A stretch of DNA of 64,000 bases, taken from NCBI RefSeq assembly GCF_963576615.1, contig NC_088714.1, forward strand, positions 26,222,558 through 26,286,557, read 5' to 3'. Below, in pieces: positions 38,301-49,600 of this stretch. The notes beneath the pieces were generated by a model. The model saw only the letters and a program-made list of their open reading frames with translations, searched no databases and was not told the DNA's origin. The stretch is from Watersipora subatra (taxonomy: Eukaryota > Bryozoa > Gymnolaemata > Cheilostomatida > Watersiporidae). Each line of letters begins with the position of its first letter. Position 1 is the first letter of the stretch. Position numbers and translations under genes: made by a program.

Positions 38301-39726
38301 TCTTCTCCTGTTCGGTGAGTTGTCCTTCTTATCCTTGTGGGGCAGAGAGCTTCTAACGGTTTACAATGTAATTCTGATATCCTAACATGTATGAAACAAT
38401 TGTGGACTTAGGGCTAACGCTTGTAGTTCTGAAGAAGTCATACAAAAAACACTGTCAAGGCTAGCAGCAAAACTCAATATTCAGCTGGTCATGTCAAAGA
38501 GATTTGAGGACTAACCCTTTGCTGTGTTTTTCGGTTTCAACTAATATCTCATATATGCAAATCATGGCGCTGATCTGTGATAAACTTCATTCTGTATTCA
38601 AGTCTACAGATGTATCTAGTTGAGCTAAATGGGTTTATATGATTTAAAATTTCTGCCTTTTACAAAAGCACACGTGTTAATTTATTGTTTTACTATGACA
38701 GTCAGTGACTTGCTCCCACATGGTTGATCAGCTTCTAACGCTGGTGTATTGTCATTGACTTTTAAGAATATTTCAGCCGTTATTTCCAATCACCTGTTGT
38801 GTTTGTGTTATTCAGGGTTTATAATGATGACCCCACAGCTGTTCATCAACTATAAGTTGAAATCAGTAGCTCATCTTCCTTGGAGGATGATGACATATAA
38901 AGCTCTGAACACCTTCATAGATGACCTGTTTGCATTTGTTATAAAGATGCCTACTCTCTATAGAATTGGCTGCTTCCGAGACGGTGGGTAGCATCTTTCT
39001 TTTCACCAATCCTTCATTTTTCCGTGACATCATTCCATGAGTGCGGGACTGTGAATTATCGTAGTCCGCCATCTTTGTAGACAACTTTTATCGTTGAAAC
39101 ACGAAGCTTCTGTAATGAATTTCGTGAATGACGCTGTTGTTTCCATTTTTGTTCAGCAACGCTGAATACTTCTTCCACATAATCTCGATATGAACTCGAC
39201 ATAACACCAAAAATACTATTCAATAACGACCAAAAATACTATTCAATAACGACCAAAAATACTATTCAATAACGACCAAAAATACTATTCAATAACGACC
39301 AAAAATACTATTCAATAACGACCAAAAATACTATTCAATAACAACCAAAAATACTATTCAATAACCCAAAGTAAAAGAGAATGACGCTTGTTTGTTTACA
39401 AATATGGCTGCGAATGAGCGCATGTGCAGACGAATTGATGATGCAAAAAAATGAAGGATTGTTACGTTTTACATACATTCACAATAACATGTTAGTTGAA
39501 CTACACATAACGTAATGCAAGGTCTTTTCTTGTTTTTTTAGATATCGTGTTTCTTATCTTCCTTTATCAGAGATGGATTTATAAGGTAGATCCTACTAGA
39601 TTGAATGAGTTTGGTACGAGCGGTGTATCAGACGGCCCACCTGTTGAAGGGGAGGAGGGTGCTGAGGCTAACGAAACTCCTATCACCGACCAACCAAAGC
39701 CAGAAGAAGAAAAGAAAGATGATTAG
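28254..39726 (+). CDS. CLPTM1: CLPTM1, cleft lip and palate transmembrane protein 1
   Basis: Twelve coding exons join in phase: 28254-28277, 31236-31448, 33052-33210, 33299-33413, 33522-33725, 34366-34468, 34554-34795, 35222-35412, 36442-36537, 38179-38314, 38816-38983 and 39542-39726 (TAG), giving 611 residues (the human protein is about 670). An N-terminal membrane segment lies at about residues 29-46. The large luminal domain holds YGDW, NGSIYLHAYL, NLLTG, ILSHWHPNLTINYI and NDYWNL. A multi-pass C-terminal half has NPYLLALTVSVSLVHSVFEF, QSLIVLLYILDNETN, HKGWYSWVLSMLYGF and AHLPWRM. The tail is acidic/Lys-rich and cytosolic. The match to the CLPTM1 family is unmistakable; members are ER membrane proteins linked to receptor trafficking and lipid scrambling (family knowledge). 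The first coding exon has only eight codons. The exon 4 donor GTTCGT is weak, and exon 5 ends inside a tandem repeat (see findings). Confidence 0.95.
29294..29361. repeat. (TA)n microsatellite, about 34 repeats
   Basis: 68 bp of uninterrupted TA, directly joined on its right to the dispersed repeat at 29362. Confidence 0.97.
29362..29490. repeat. Dispersed repeat, copy 2 (first copy 38-185)
   Basis: Shares TTTTTCAAATTA and GGGCAACAGTTAGCCATTA with the start of the window, in the same order and spacing apart from small indels. Confidence 0.7.
30562..30848. repeat. 19-bp minisatellite, about 15 copies
   Basis: The unit is GAGTTGACTAGTCTGTGGC. Variants are grouped: early units have TTTGTGGC, the next have CTGTGAC, and the remaining units are identical CTGTGGC. 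Each unit contains the palindrome ACTAGT. CLPTM1 intron 1. Confidence 0.97.
31614..32044. mobile_element. Harbinger-like MITE, copy 1
   Basis: Left end GGCTGGTTCATACTGCATCG; right end in reverse resembles CACTGGTTTACACTATATCG. Flanked by TTA/TTTA. Same family as 36618-37041 and 43347-44204. CLPTM1 intron 2. Confidence 0.75.
32045..33051. other. Rest of CLPTM1 intron 2
   Basis: AT-rich with no element recognised except the perfect inverted repeat at 32718-32784. Confidence 0.5.
32718..32784. repeat. Perfect 29-bp-arm inverted repeat
   Basis: Arms 32718-32746 and 32756-32784 around a 9-nt loop (AATATAATC) match exactly; the arm contains TTTATTTAAATTTAGTAAAG. In transcript form this is a strong hairpin about 270 nt upstream of CLPTM1 exon 3. 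Confidence 0.92.
33666..33934 (+). repeat. Tandem repeat of the CLPTM1 exon 5 end and 5' splice site, 4 units
   Basis: Units 33666-33728, 33729-33797, 33798-33859 and 33860-33934 each start ATTATA and end CAATGTA or CAATGTG. Unit 1 is the last coding part of exon 5 plus its donor (CAAT then GTAATT). Units 2-4 are diverged copies in the intron, each keeping a donor-like CAAT/GTAATT or CAAT/GTGATT. Units 2 and 3 also keep recognisable versions of the GACAC...GGGGTGGTGTGCCAG interior; unit 4 is the most decayed. Confidence 0.85.
35457..36050. repeat. 45-bp minisatellite, about 13 units, CLPTM1 intron 8
   Basis: The unit is GGTAGAATTGAGTGGGTTTG, then AATTCGTGTCATCTGGTGAT, then GACAT. It begins about 45 bp after the exon 8 donor. 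Because 45 is a multiple of 3 and the unit lacks stops, long open frames appear on both strands (plus strand 133 codons in 15-residue units; minus strand 126 codons). They have no start context, no splice link and no family match, so I treat them as artefacts of the array. Confidence 0.95.
36618..37041. mobile_element. Harbinger-like MITE, copy 2
   Basis: Left end AGCCCGGTTCACATTGTATC; right end in reverse AGGCTGGTTCACACTATTTA. Flanked by TAA and TTA. CLPTM1 intron 9. Confidence 0.8.
37042..38178. other. Rest of CLPTM1 intron 9
   Basis: At 37852-37965 there is a fragment of the element seen at 54889 (ACCTCTATTTGACTGCCATG, then CTATTTTTCAACCCTTC). The remainder holds nothing recognised. Confidence 0.55.
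39206..39366. repeat. 23-bp minisatellite, 7 copies
   Basis: The unit is CCAAAAATACTATTCAATAA plus CGA; units are nearly identical. CLPTM1 intron 11. Confidence 0.96.
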
Positions 39727-40678
39727 ATTCGGTATTGTATTTGTCGAGACATTGTGCAGTTAACTCCGCATTTTCTAATCCTTTTTTGACAGAGAATTGT
39801 TATTTGATTCGCTTTTCAACTTAACTCTTACTAGTCTTAATACACATTTTGATTATATTGTTTATCAAATTGTAGAGAATGTACTGTTATCAACGCCACA
39901 CATGGAAATTGTAAGGTATTTTATGTTACATATGTTAAGGGTATTAACATATTTCTAGAAATGCTACACAATATATGCGTGCTGTACTTGAGAAGAATCT
40001 GGTAGCAAACACAGCAAGCATTGTTTACAGATTTTTTTCAATGACAAATATATGAGATTTGCTTGCTTGAAAGGGAGCGATTTACGACTTCAGCAAGGGC
40101 TAGTGAAGTACATTTCCACAGCTCAGTAAGCAAAATCTAAGGCACCAATGCACTTGTGCCGAGGCCTAAGAGGACCAACCACTCATACTATCAATTGATT
40201 AAATGTGCATTGAAGAGTATTTTGCCTTGGCAAATCATCGTCAATCGAGCAAATAATTTATAACATCGCATCAGAACTTGGTCACTGGAATACAAACTGT
40301 CTTGTAACCTAATCGGAGCTGTGTAAGGTCATGATGCATGGCCAGCCTCTGTGTAGACTTCTGTGATTGACCGCAAGAGACAAGTTGACAAACTAAATAT
40401 ATTCTTATGTGAGAACACTTGGAAGTAGCAAAAACTAGACAATGATAACACTGGGATATATATCTTTAAATTAAAGCAGCAGATGCACAGAATTTATAAA
40501 AAAATATAAAATGAATGTTTGTCAGCAGTAATGTTGGATGCGTACAGCAGGCTGTATGCGACACCTACAAGTGAAGATCTAAGGTCAGGATTCTATTTGA
40601 GAATGTTTTGATACAAACCAACTTTGTTATTGGCTGCTGGATGAGTAAACAAATTTGTGGAAGTTATGAGAAGACCGA
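39727..40678. other. 3' intergenic space between CLPTM1 and the LRR gene
   Basis: 952 bp between two convergent stop codons. No canonical AATAAA for CLPTM1 is seen; ATTAAA at 40198-40203 is a weak candidate. No canonical signal was found on the minus strand for the LRR gene. Nothing else is recognised. Confidence 0.5.
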
Positions 40679-43600
40679 TCACATTAAACGGCAGCGTGAC
40701 CTCCTGTGACGTGTCTCCCTGCCAGACTGGCAGGTTGAACACATGTAGGAGTCTGTTGGAGAATGACATCTAGAGCAGGTGTTAGTGCTTGTCTGCTCAG
40801 GTATTGTATCTGGTTGTCGGCTATAGAGACGTACATGGGAGTTGTATGCCTTTTCTTGCTGCCGTGCCATTCTGATCTGTTGCAGTCGTGCTGGTATCTA
40901 AATGTGAAATGAATCACATAAATTGAGTTTGGTGTTCAATGCGTCAAAAATTGACTGCAGCACAACGTAGAACGGGTTGTATAACACTACTAACCTCAAT
41001 AGCAAGGGCACAGTCCTTACTACAAGTCCAGTGTTGAAATGGAACACACGTGTTGCCAATAAATGGATTTTGGAAAGTGAACACAAAATAACCTAAAAAA
41101 CAACAACAGTAAAGCTATACAAATATATTTGCATATTAGAATTGTAGATTGAAACGACAAATTTTTCAGTACATCCACCAAGGTTGTACAGCCCAGACTC
41201 TGAGAAGTCAGTAAATTTTTATATACGTTTTACTTAAGACAAATGTCCTACTGATTTCTTTTCACAGCCAAACACTCAAGATAACTCAATGAATACAACA
41301 GCTAAATACATGTACTAAAACATATGCGCTATAAAACTACAAAAAATATTGAAAAAAGACTCAATTAAATATAATAACTTAACTAGTATGGTAATTAATT
41401 AAGTAAATGATATATTTATTGTTAATACACATATAGAACATAGACATAAACATAGTATAATTGGCAGCCCTATGTTCACGAAGAGGCGGTAGCACAGATA
41501 TGCAGAGTGACTTACTTTAAGGATGGGGGGAAATAAAATTCAAATAAATTAGCTTACACAATTTTTTCTGTTCACTGTTCAATTTATACCTCTTGTTCTA
41601 CATAGAATGGCAAAACTGTGATGCTTCAAAAAACTTCACACGTCTTTGAAGTTTGAGTCAAGAGTATGAATCGGGATCAAAGTTTCGAAAAGTCAGCTAT
41701 TAATTCAATCATAAGTTTGGGTGTAAAACAGGTGCAGTATTAAATGGGTTACTACTTGCACTACGCCACGCGGATATGACAGATCATATAGTGTGTAACA
41801 ATACATAGCCTATTATGACTATGTGTGGTTACACACAATACATGTAACAATACATACAGTATTTCAGCTATGTGTGGTTACAGTTACACGCAGACAGGTT
41901 ATCAGACAAGTTATCAGACTGTGTAACTTGTCTGATAACTTGTACATATCAGACAAACTAATACAAGGCTAAGTAAATATGAACAAACCCTGCGAATGGA
42001 GCAGACTCGCTGTGTGGCATGCAGCGCAGATGTTGAACATGAAGTAGACATCCGACACATAATCCTTGACCCTCTCTGATAAACCTTTCTGCTCAAAGTA
42101 GTTGCCTTTGCTGCTTATAATGCTGCGCGCAGACCAGAACATGAGGGACTGGACTTGCGTAGCACAAGTCAGTGCGACCGATGCCACATCAATATCTGTC
42201 GGCGTGCAAGAGATTCTTTGTGAATTACTTACAGAGGGTATTGAAGTACATTAAAAAAGTACAGTGGGACCTCTACTTACGAAAGTAATTCAATCCAGAA
42301 TCAAATTCTTTAGTAGAAAACTTCAGAAGTAAAACCTCGTTTTGCCATATAAATGCCCTAATCCATTCCAAACCTCCACAAAATTCAGATATAACATTCG
42401 GTTATAACATAACATAACTGTTAACATAACATAATGTTATAACATAACTCTAAATACATGTAACAGTTAAAACAAATACATGGTAAAATTATATAACTAC
42501 ATAAAAAACAGAAAGAGAACACACCATACGGAAACAAAAAACAAAGAAATAACAGATAATAATGAAAATAAAAGGGAATAATGGTTTGCTTGTTTATCTT
42601 TGGTGTTGACCAGCTGGTTGAGACTAAGATAAGAACACCGAGAGTGGGAAGTCGGCTTTCAGAAAAGGTGTATTGTTGTCTTGGTTTTGTTTTGCTCACA
42701 ATATATGTTTTTAAAACGTAAGTACCGTAGAAAGATTTATTTACATCAGCCCGAACTGAAAAACTGTCACCATACCAAAAACACAGAACTTGGATTGCTA
42801 CATTAAAATAGAAAGTTGTCCTACTCTGTACGTGATATATGGTAACTCCAAACTATATAACAAACGAAAAGAAAACACTTGCCATTTACTGACTCGCTAG
42901 CAAAAAACTGAATGAGACGCGTTCTAAGTCATACCCATAGGAAGCAAAGGGACAAAACAAACAAGCAAAAGCTCACAAGACCTTTTGTATCAAGAAATAT
43001 CTTTCGCAAGTCGAAGCAAAACTTTTAACAAAAGACATTTCGGTCTTTTGGTAAAATACATGTAATTGTCCCAAACTCAGCCTTTTGACCGTTCAAGGGG
43101 AAAAAAGCTAAATTTAACTGTTTAATCTAATGACTGTACAGTAATTGTATTATTATTCGTTTGTATCAACGGCTTTTCTCTTTTTTCTCATCGCTTTTAC
43201 TTGGTTTAGGGTTCATGATTATGGTAATTTCACATTAAGTTAACAGTAGCGTACACCTTCGATGTCAATTGAAATCAATGTTTTCTCTTTTTCTCTGGAC
43301 AGCAAGGTCTAAGCTGCAAATAAAATATAAAAATACATCTTTATTAAGGCCGGTTCACACTATATCGCCGTATCTCGGCGTTTCCCTTTCGGCGTTCATC
43401 GTCGATTATGTGAACCGTGAATTGATGGCATCGACGAAGCATCGCGGACACGTCGGGAAAGTTTGTAGCTGTCAAACTTTCCCGATAGTTCGCGGAGCAT
43501 CGACGACAGCACGTGTAATGGGAACCATTTCGGCGAAGACAATTCGCAATCGCGGATAGCGTGGTTTCTGTTTATGATAATTGCTGCAGGACTATATTAC

Positions 43601-46600
43601 ACTCGTTGGACTAGCAGGGACCAGAGACACACGACAACATTTTTATACTGACTCGTTTTGTTTATGATAAATTTATGAAAATATTCTTGTAAGGCCTATG
43701 TATATTTACTCACCGAAAAAAAACATTTCACAGTTCTCATTGCGCAATGTATAACAGAGTGCGTTAAATTGTCCTTGATTTCTTCTCTTCTAGGCTGGAC
43801 GCACCTACCATCTTCTTTTATGCCTCTTTCAGGTGTAAAGCTCTGCTGCTGCTGTTGTCTAAGTCGGTTGCTTCGTCTGAGCAATGCTAAGACAATTACT
43901 TTTCTTAGTTTTAATTTTCTATCCATCTTCAACAAAAGCGATCACTCGATGCGCGTGGTACTAGCTTTTGCTACTAAACCGAAACGCGAATGTTTACGCG
44001 CGTCTCAATGGTCTGTTATTAATTAGGCCACGCCCATCGGTGACGCTCCAGTGACCGCGTTATATATGAGAACGTAATCTCGACGACTGTTCCCTGATAC
44101 AAACGCGGATGGCTTTGTGCTAGTGTGAACATTGTCATCATCGACAATCACCGAAGTATTATTGCATCAACGCCGAGATACGGCGACATAGTGTGAACCA
44201 GCCCTTATAATCGTAGTGGTGTCTGTCGGTCCATCTGTTCGACGGCAGGATTAGAGCTTATGAAAAACAATAATTTTAACGAGACTCCAAATCATAAGAC
44301 AGCTTGGGAGACCAACACTAACACTTGTACCAATTGGCAGCCTTAAGGTATTTCTGAATAATTGTGCAGATAGTTATTTTGCGTGTTTTTCCAGCACATC
44401 TGACAATCTCTTACGGCAATCGAGACTGTCAGGAAACTAGTACAGTTCCCTTAACTAGTGCTAGGGAACTAGTTAAAGGACTGCACTAGTTCCCTAGCAC
44501 TCGTACGCTATACATTGTTTTCCCTTGGAAGTGCCCCAAAAGAGAAAACGTTATTTTCAAGGCTAACTGTGGGACTCTCGTTACTCGAATCGAATTTGAG
44601 GATTCGCCCTACCATGACAAATAACATTATATGGAATTTATTACGTAATACAAAGCAAAAAACTTTGCATAAACTCTTCAAATTATCTGGGATTTACGTA
44701 AAAGGAGGTTTACGTTGTAGAAGCATCTACTGTATCTCCTTTCTGCATATAACATTCAAATTTGCCAATTTAACTCGAAGAGAGCATGCTAAACATTTAC
44801 TTCATGCGGCTTCTGTTAGATTATACTATTATACAAAAGAAATAACGCATAATTATGCTATAAATTAACAGCGTAATCAATAATATTTACAAACCTGAAA
44901 AAGATGCAGTTCTGATTCGTTCACGACTTTCACAGCCATACCACATGAAAGTGGAACGGAAATAATTTTGGTTGCCATGACGATGGAGGCTCTTAAGGTT
45001 CTTCAGTTCTAGCACAAAACCAGGAACTGCATCTGGTGCAAAAGAACATAGAAATATTGAGATAAACAGGAACTGTCTCTGGTGTATAAGAACATTGAGA
45101 TATGATTATAAACAGGAACTGTACCTGGTGTACAAGAACATTGAGATATGATTATAAACAGGAACTGTACCTGGTGTACAAGAACATTGATACATGATCA
45201 TAAACAGGAACTGCATCTGGTGTACAAGAACATTGAGATATGATTATAAACAGGAACTGTACCTGGTGTACAAGAACATTGAGATATGATTATAAACAGG
45301 AACTGTACCTGGTGTACAAGAACATTGAGATATGATTATAAACAGGAACTGTACCTGGTGTACAAGAACATTGATACATGATCATAAACAGGAACTGCAT
45401 CTGGTGTACAAGAACATTGAGATATGATTATAAACAGGAACTGTATCTGGTGTACAAGAACATTGAGATATGATCATAAACAGGAACTGCATCTGGTGTA
45501 CAAGAACATTGAGATATGATTATAAACAGGAACTGTATCTGGTGTACAAGAACATTGATACACGATTATAAACAGGAACTGCACCTGGTGTACAAGAATA
45601 TTGAGAATCTATTATAAAATGATCATATGAAATCTAATGGCCCTCTGGTAGTACACCCCTCATGTCAAACCATTTGCTTTTGAAACGAGCACTTGAATAC
45701 AGTAAAAACCATTTACTTGTACAGGTGTGGAGCATGGTGTAAAATTATAAATTTAAAGCACAACTGTCAGTATATAGTTAATAATATAATACGTGATACT
45801 TGTACACAACATACCGGTAGTTGAAGTGGCACAGGAGGCACAACTCCCACTTATCATACTGGTAACTTATGACTCATTGGCAGTTGCCTCAGCCTTCCCT
45901 ACCATGTTTTCAACTATAGAGAAAGGCAATGATACGCACCAACTAGTGTTTGTTTGCAGTCCATTTTGAAAAGACTAAGCGTAAACCAGAATGACAACAG
46001 ATTTCAAATTAGTTTAATGTTCATTCGGCTCAGCTGCAGACAAGCAAACTAACCAGCAGGGGATTCTGACTGGTGTTTGTATTCCAGTCTGACATAAGAA
46101 ATCGACCTAAATTTATTCAAGGAGGCTGTTAAAAAGATGATTTGTTTGAACTCTGAAATGATTGTCATAAAACTAATAGTGTAAACAATTATAGTCAAAA
46201 ACCGAAAACGCCTTTTGTAAGCGTGTTTACATTATTTTACATTAAAAAGCAGGTAAAATATAAAGTGCAATGTATTTCTCCTAAAACTCTATTTATAGAT
46301 AAGGCTAAGCCGAGAAATATGCTAGTGCTTTGGTTTCGTTTCGCTAGATCTTCGTGTAAAATAAAAGTTGGCGAAAAAGCTTTTTTACGTGTGCCTGCTT
46401 TCATTGAGGGCATGTGTGGAGTAAGGGTAAACATACATACTATGCAAGATTCAGTCAATTTTTGGCAAACCACACTGAATACGCCTGCATATAATGATTC
46501 AATACTAAAGATAAAAGGAGACGGAGTGTTTGAAATGAGACCACTCAGTATATCAATGCATATTATTGGTTTTATAGCAGTATATGTGGTTTTATTTAAA

Positions 46601-49600
46601 CTTGTGATTAAACAATATAGTTACATACTGAAACACTTCTACTAATGCAGTTTTAAAATTCATTAAAAGTGTAGCACAATACTTTTGAGTCTTTACTGTC
46701 AGTATTTGGTGTGCCCACCATTATTGGCAAGAAAGGAGACAGAGTGTCAGATTTGTCAGTTTTCGTAGTCCTTCTCAAAAATATTGAGGGTTAAGTTTTT
46801 GTTCAGCATCTTAAATATGAACTTGCACAACATTTTAGTAGATTTTATCAGAAAGTGGCAGTATTTCTCTATCATTTGTGATTGCTTTTGATGTTTGAGG
46901 TGATCTGACTGCCAAGATGCTTCAAGATTCAAATCAACAAAACTTGATTGTGATTAAAACGCCCAAAAAAATATGAGCAAAATTCCGTCACTAGATGCTA
47001 TAGTTGATATTGGATACTGCGTTTAAATTGCAGCATTATGAGTCTCTATTCTGTCGATTTCTTTGTAACTATAAATGTTATAATCGCACTTTTGCTTGAG
47101 CTGAGCATTTTAACCGTGATCAAGTTCTGTCGATTTTAATCTTGAAACACGCTAACAGTCAGATCACCTCAAACATAAAAAAACACATGCGATTGATAGA
47201 AAAATACGGATGCTTTCTGATAAAATCTGCCACAGTTTAATGCAAGTTCATATTCAGCAAAAGGAAGTCTTGATTTGACTCCTTAAACTCCAATTGGTTC
47301 AGTTGATTCGAGATGTTCAGAAACGACAGTGAGGTTGTATGATGCTTAAATATATGTATACCTGTACAGTAGCACAAGTGTAGCCTACCTTAGATAGCAC
47401 AATTCAATATTATGTATCATGTTATAAGAAAAATTACCATTATTCATGAATACTGAGAAAACAAGTGGGAGTTGTATCTCTTGTAACACTTCAAGTAATA
47501 AAATCGCGCTTGATGCAATGTTGGTGACACGTATGACTATTTGATATGATACTATAAATATATATATAACAGTACATCAGCAGTTTTGTACCAAAGTTAT
47601 AACTCTGTACCATTCTATACATCTGTGTAGATAAATGCATCTCACGATATACACGCCAGCATGCTAAAAAATTCAATTAACTATAAACATTTTGCACCAG
47701 TGTTACGTAGTATACCTGTCCAGGTACATACATATGAGGTGTACTCATTTATATGCAGTATTATGTAGTAAAATCAACTACCGAAATACAAGTACAGTAA
47801 TACTTCCTACTTTGCGGCTTCCAATATGGCAAGTTAATATAGATTGTGCCAATTCATGTTTCCTCCTTTTGATTAACTGTATTTTGCGGACTAAATGTCG
47901 CGATCTTTTTCATAGTTTGGCCGAAGGTGCGCCATATACTTCGGAAGAGATAATAATAATAATAACTTAGGTTTAAAGTGATTTACTTGTTTTAAAATAA
48001 ATAAATTAAAGAGTGAGCACAGTGAACAAGATACTTTATCGTCACCGTGTGACTTCAGGAAGTTCTCACCAGCAACGGAAGCCTTCCTTTGGACACGTTT
48101 AGTGACACACTGTAAGTCTCTTTGCTAAGGCAAAAATCTGAAGCCCACAGTCTATTGATATGAAAGTCACCGGTGACAAGCCGGTTAACGCCAGCAATGA
48201 AAATATAATCTCTTCCACGGATAGCTAGAGAAAGCTTTTCAATTATTTTATCATCCCTCCTCTTTCATCTAGAAGCGTTTTTCATCATTTTCCAACAAAA
48301 TTGATTGGCTCAGGAATATTTTGCATTAACTATGCCCATTTGATTCATGCCCCAGTTCTCACTAACCTGTATATAAAACTTACTGTACAAGTTCATGTAC
48401 TTACAAGTACAGTAATTGCAAAAGTTTAGAAAACAACTTAAAGATGAACTTTCACAAAACTTTAGGATATTTTACCAGAAAATAATGGTATTTTTCTATT
48501 ATTTGTGATTGTTTTCTATGTTTGAGGTGATCTAATTGCTTCAAAAAATCTAGTTTTCAGTTCAAAAATATTCCCATCCCACGGACATGTAACCCTCATG
48601 CAGGCCTGTATTCCCTGGTTGCAAGTTGGGGCGGCAAATGTTAGGCAACTAGTTATGAACACCTGGGGATTGAGGAGCGGTGTAAGCTCCCCAACAGGGT
48701 TCGGGGCAGCGCCTCGAAGCTTTGTACGTTTTAAGCATCAACAACTCTCAAAGTACCGTACTTTTCGGACTATTAGCTGCGACCTTTTTCTGATGTTTTG
48801 AGCCATGCAGCTTATGTAAAGGTGCGGCTATTCTGTGGCTTTTTCTTTCACCGCTAGGTGACATCAACCGGAATCTCCGGCTAGTGCGCCTCTAGCCGTG
48901 AAAGAAAAAACGAAACATTGCCTAACGGTGCTGTTCCGTTACGCACTGGGTTAAAAAGCGTCAGTTAATACGGAACAGTGCCTGACGGCACTGTTCCATT
49001 TTAACTAGCAAAGTTGCTGTCGTGTTAAAAATCACCTTTCTGAGTTCTGCAGCCTGTACAAAGGTGCAGCCTATGTAATGTTTTGTTATCGTTCTTTGAA
49101 AATAAAGCAAATGCGGCTTATATAAGGGTGCGGTTAATAGTCCGAAAAGTATGGTTTGCATAAATGCAATCAATTGTAAGCATCAAAATCTACATAAATA
49201 TATTGTTTATGGTTCATGGAAAGCCAAATCTTTTCTTTATTCAGCGAACAATAATAAAATTACAATATAAAACTCATGAGACTACAGATTTCTGTAAGAG
49301 ACATTGACAGAACAAGAGCTAATACTTTTTTATTGCAAAAGCTCTTGTTCTGTCAAAGTGTTCATGGCAGAAATCTTTCACAACTGATTCTGTATCTATT
49401 TCAACATCTTTATATATGTGTAATATTAGAAGATTATTTAGACGAGCCTGCCCATTGTACTCCTCATCGATGTTTGATTCGGTTATGTTATGGAAAATGC
49501 AAGTTAAGGGGTCTTCTTCAAACCCCCACTATAAGCAATAAAGTTCAGTTTCCAAGTCTTAACAAAGTCTCACAAGATCACTCATTTGGCAAGACCACCA

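Larger units (their letters stand above)
42196..44894. other. Intron 5 of the LRR gene
   Basis: At 42260 the sequence CAGTGGGACCTCTACTTACG followed by GAAAGTAATTCAATCCAGAA looks like one end of a Tigger-type element, but no matching end was found. The intron also holds Harbinger-like MITE copy 3 and the inverted repeat at 44457-44501. Confidence 0.5.

Noticed and set aside
40684-40917. Alternative minus-strand frame ending HVTGGHAAV
   Set aside because: The frame continuing from exon 7 of the LRR gene in correct phase is the one ending in the CSRC/CSTC motif.
42260-43140. Third Tigger-type element starting CAGTGGGACCTCTAC
   Set aside because: Only one end is convincing; the other terminus could not be found.
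46223-46645. 140-codon plus-strand open frame in LRR intron 4
   Set aside because: It starts with GTG, has no known motif or splice partner, and one frame of this size is expected by chance in 64 kb of AT-rich DNA read in six frames.
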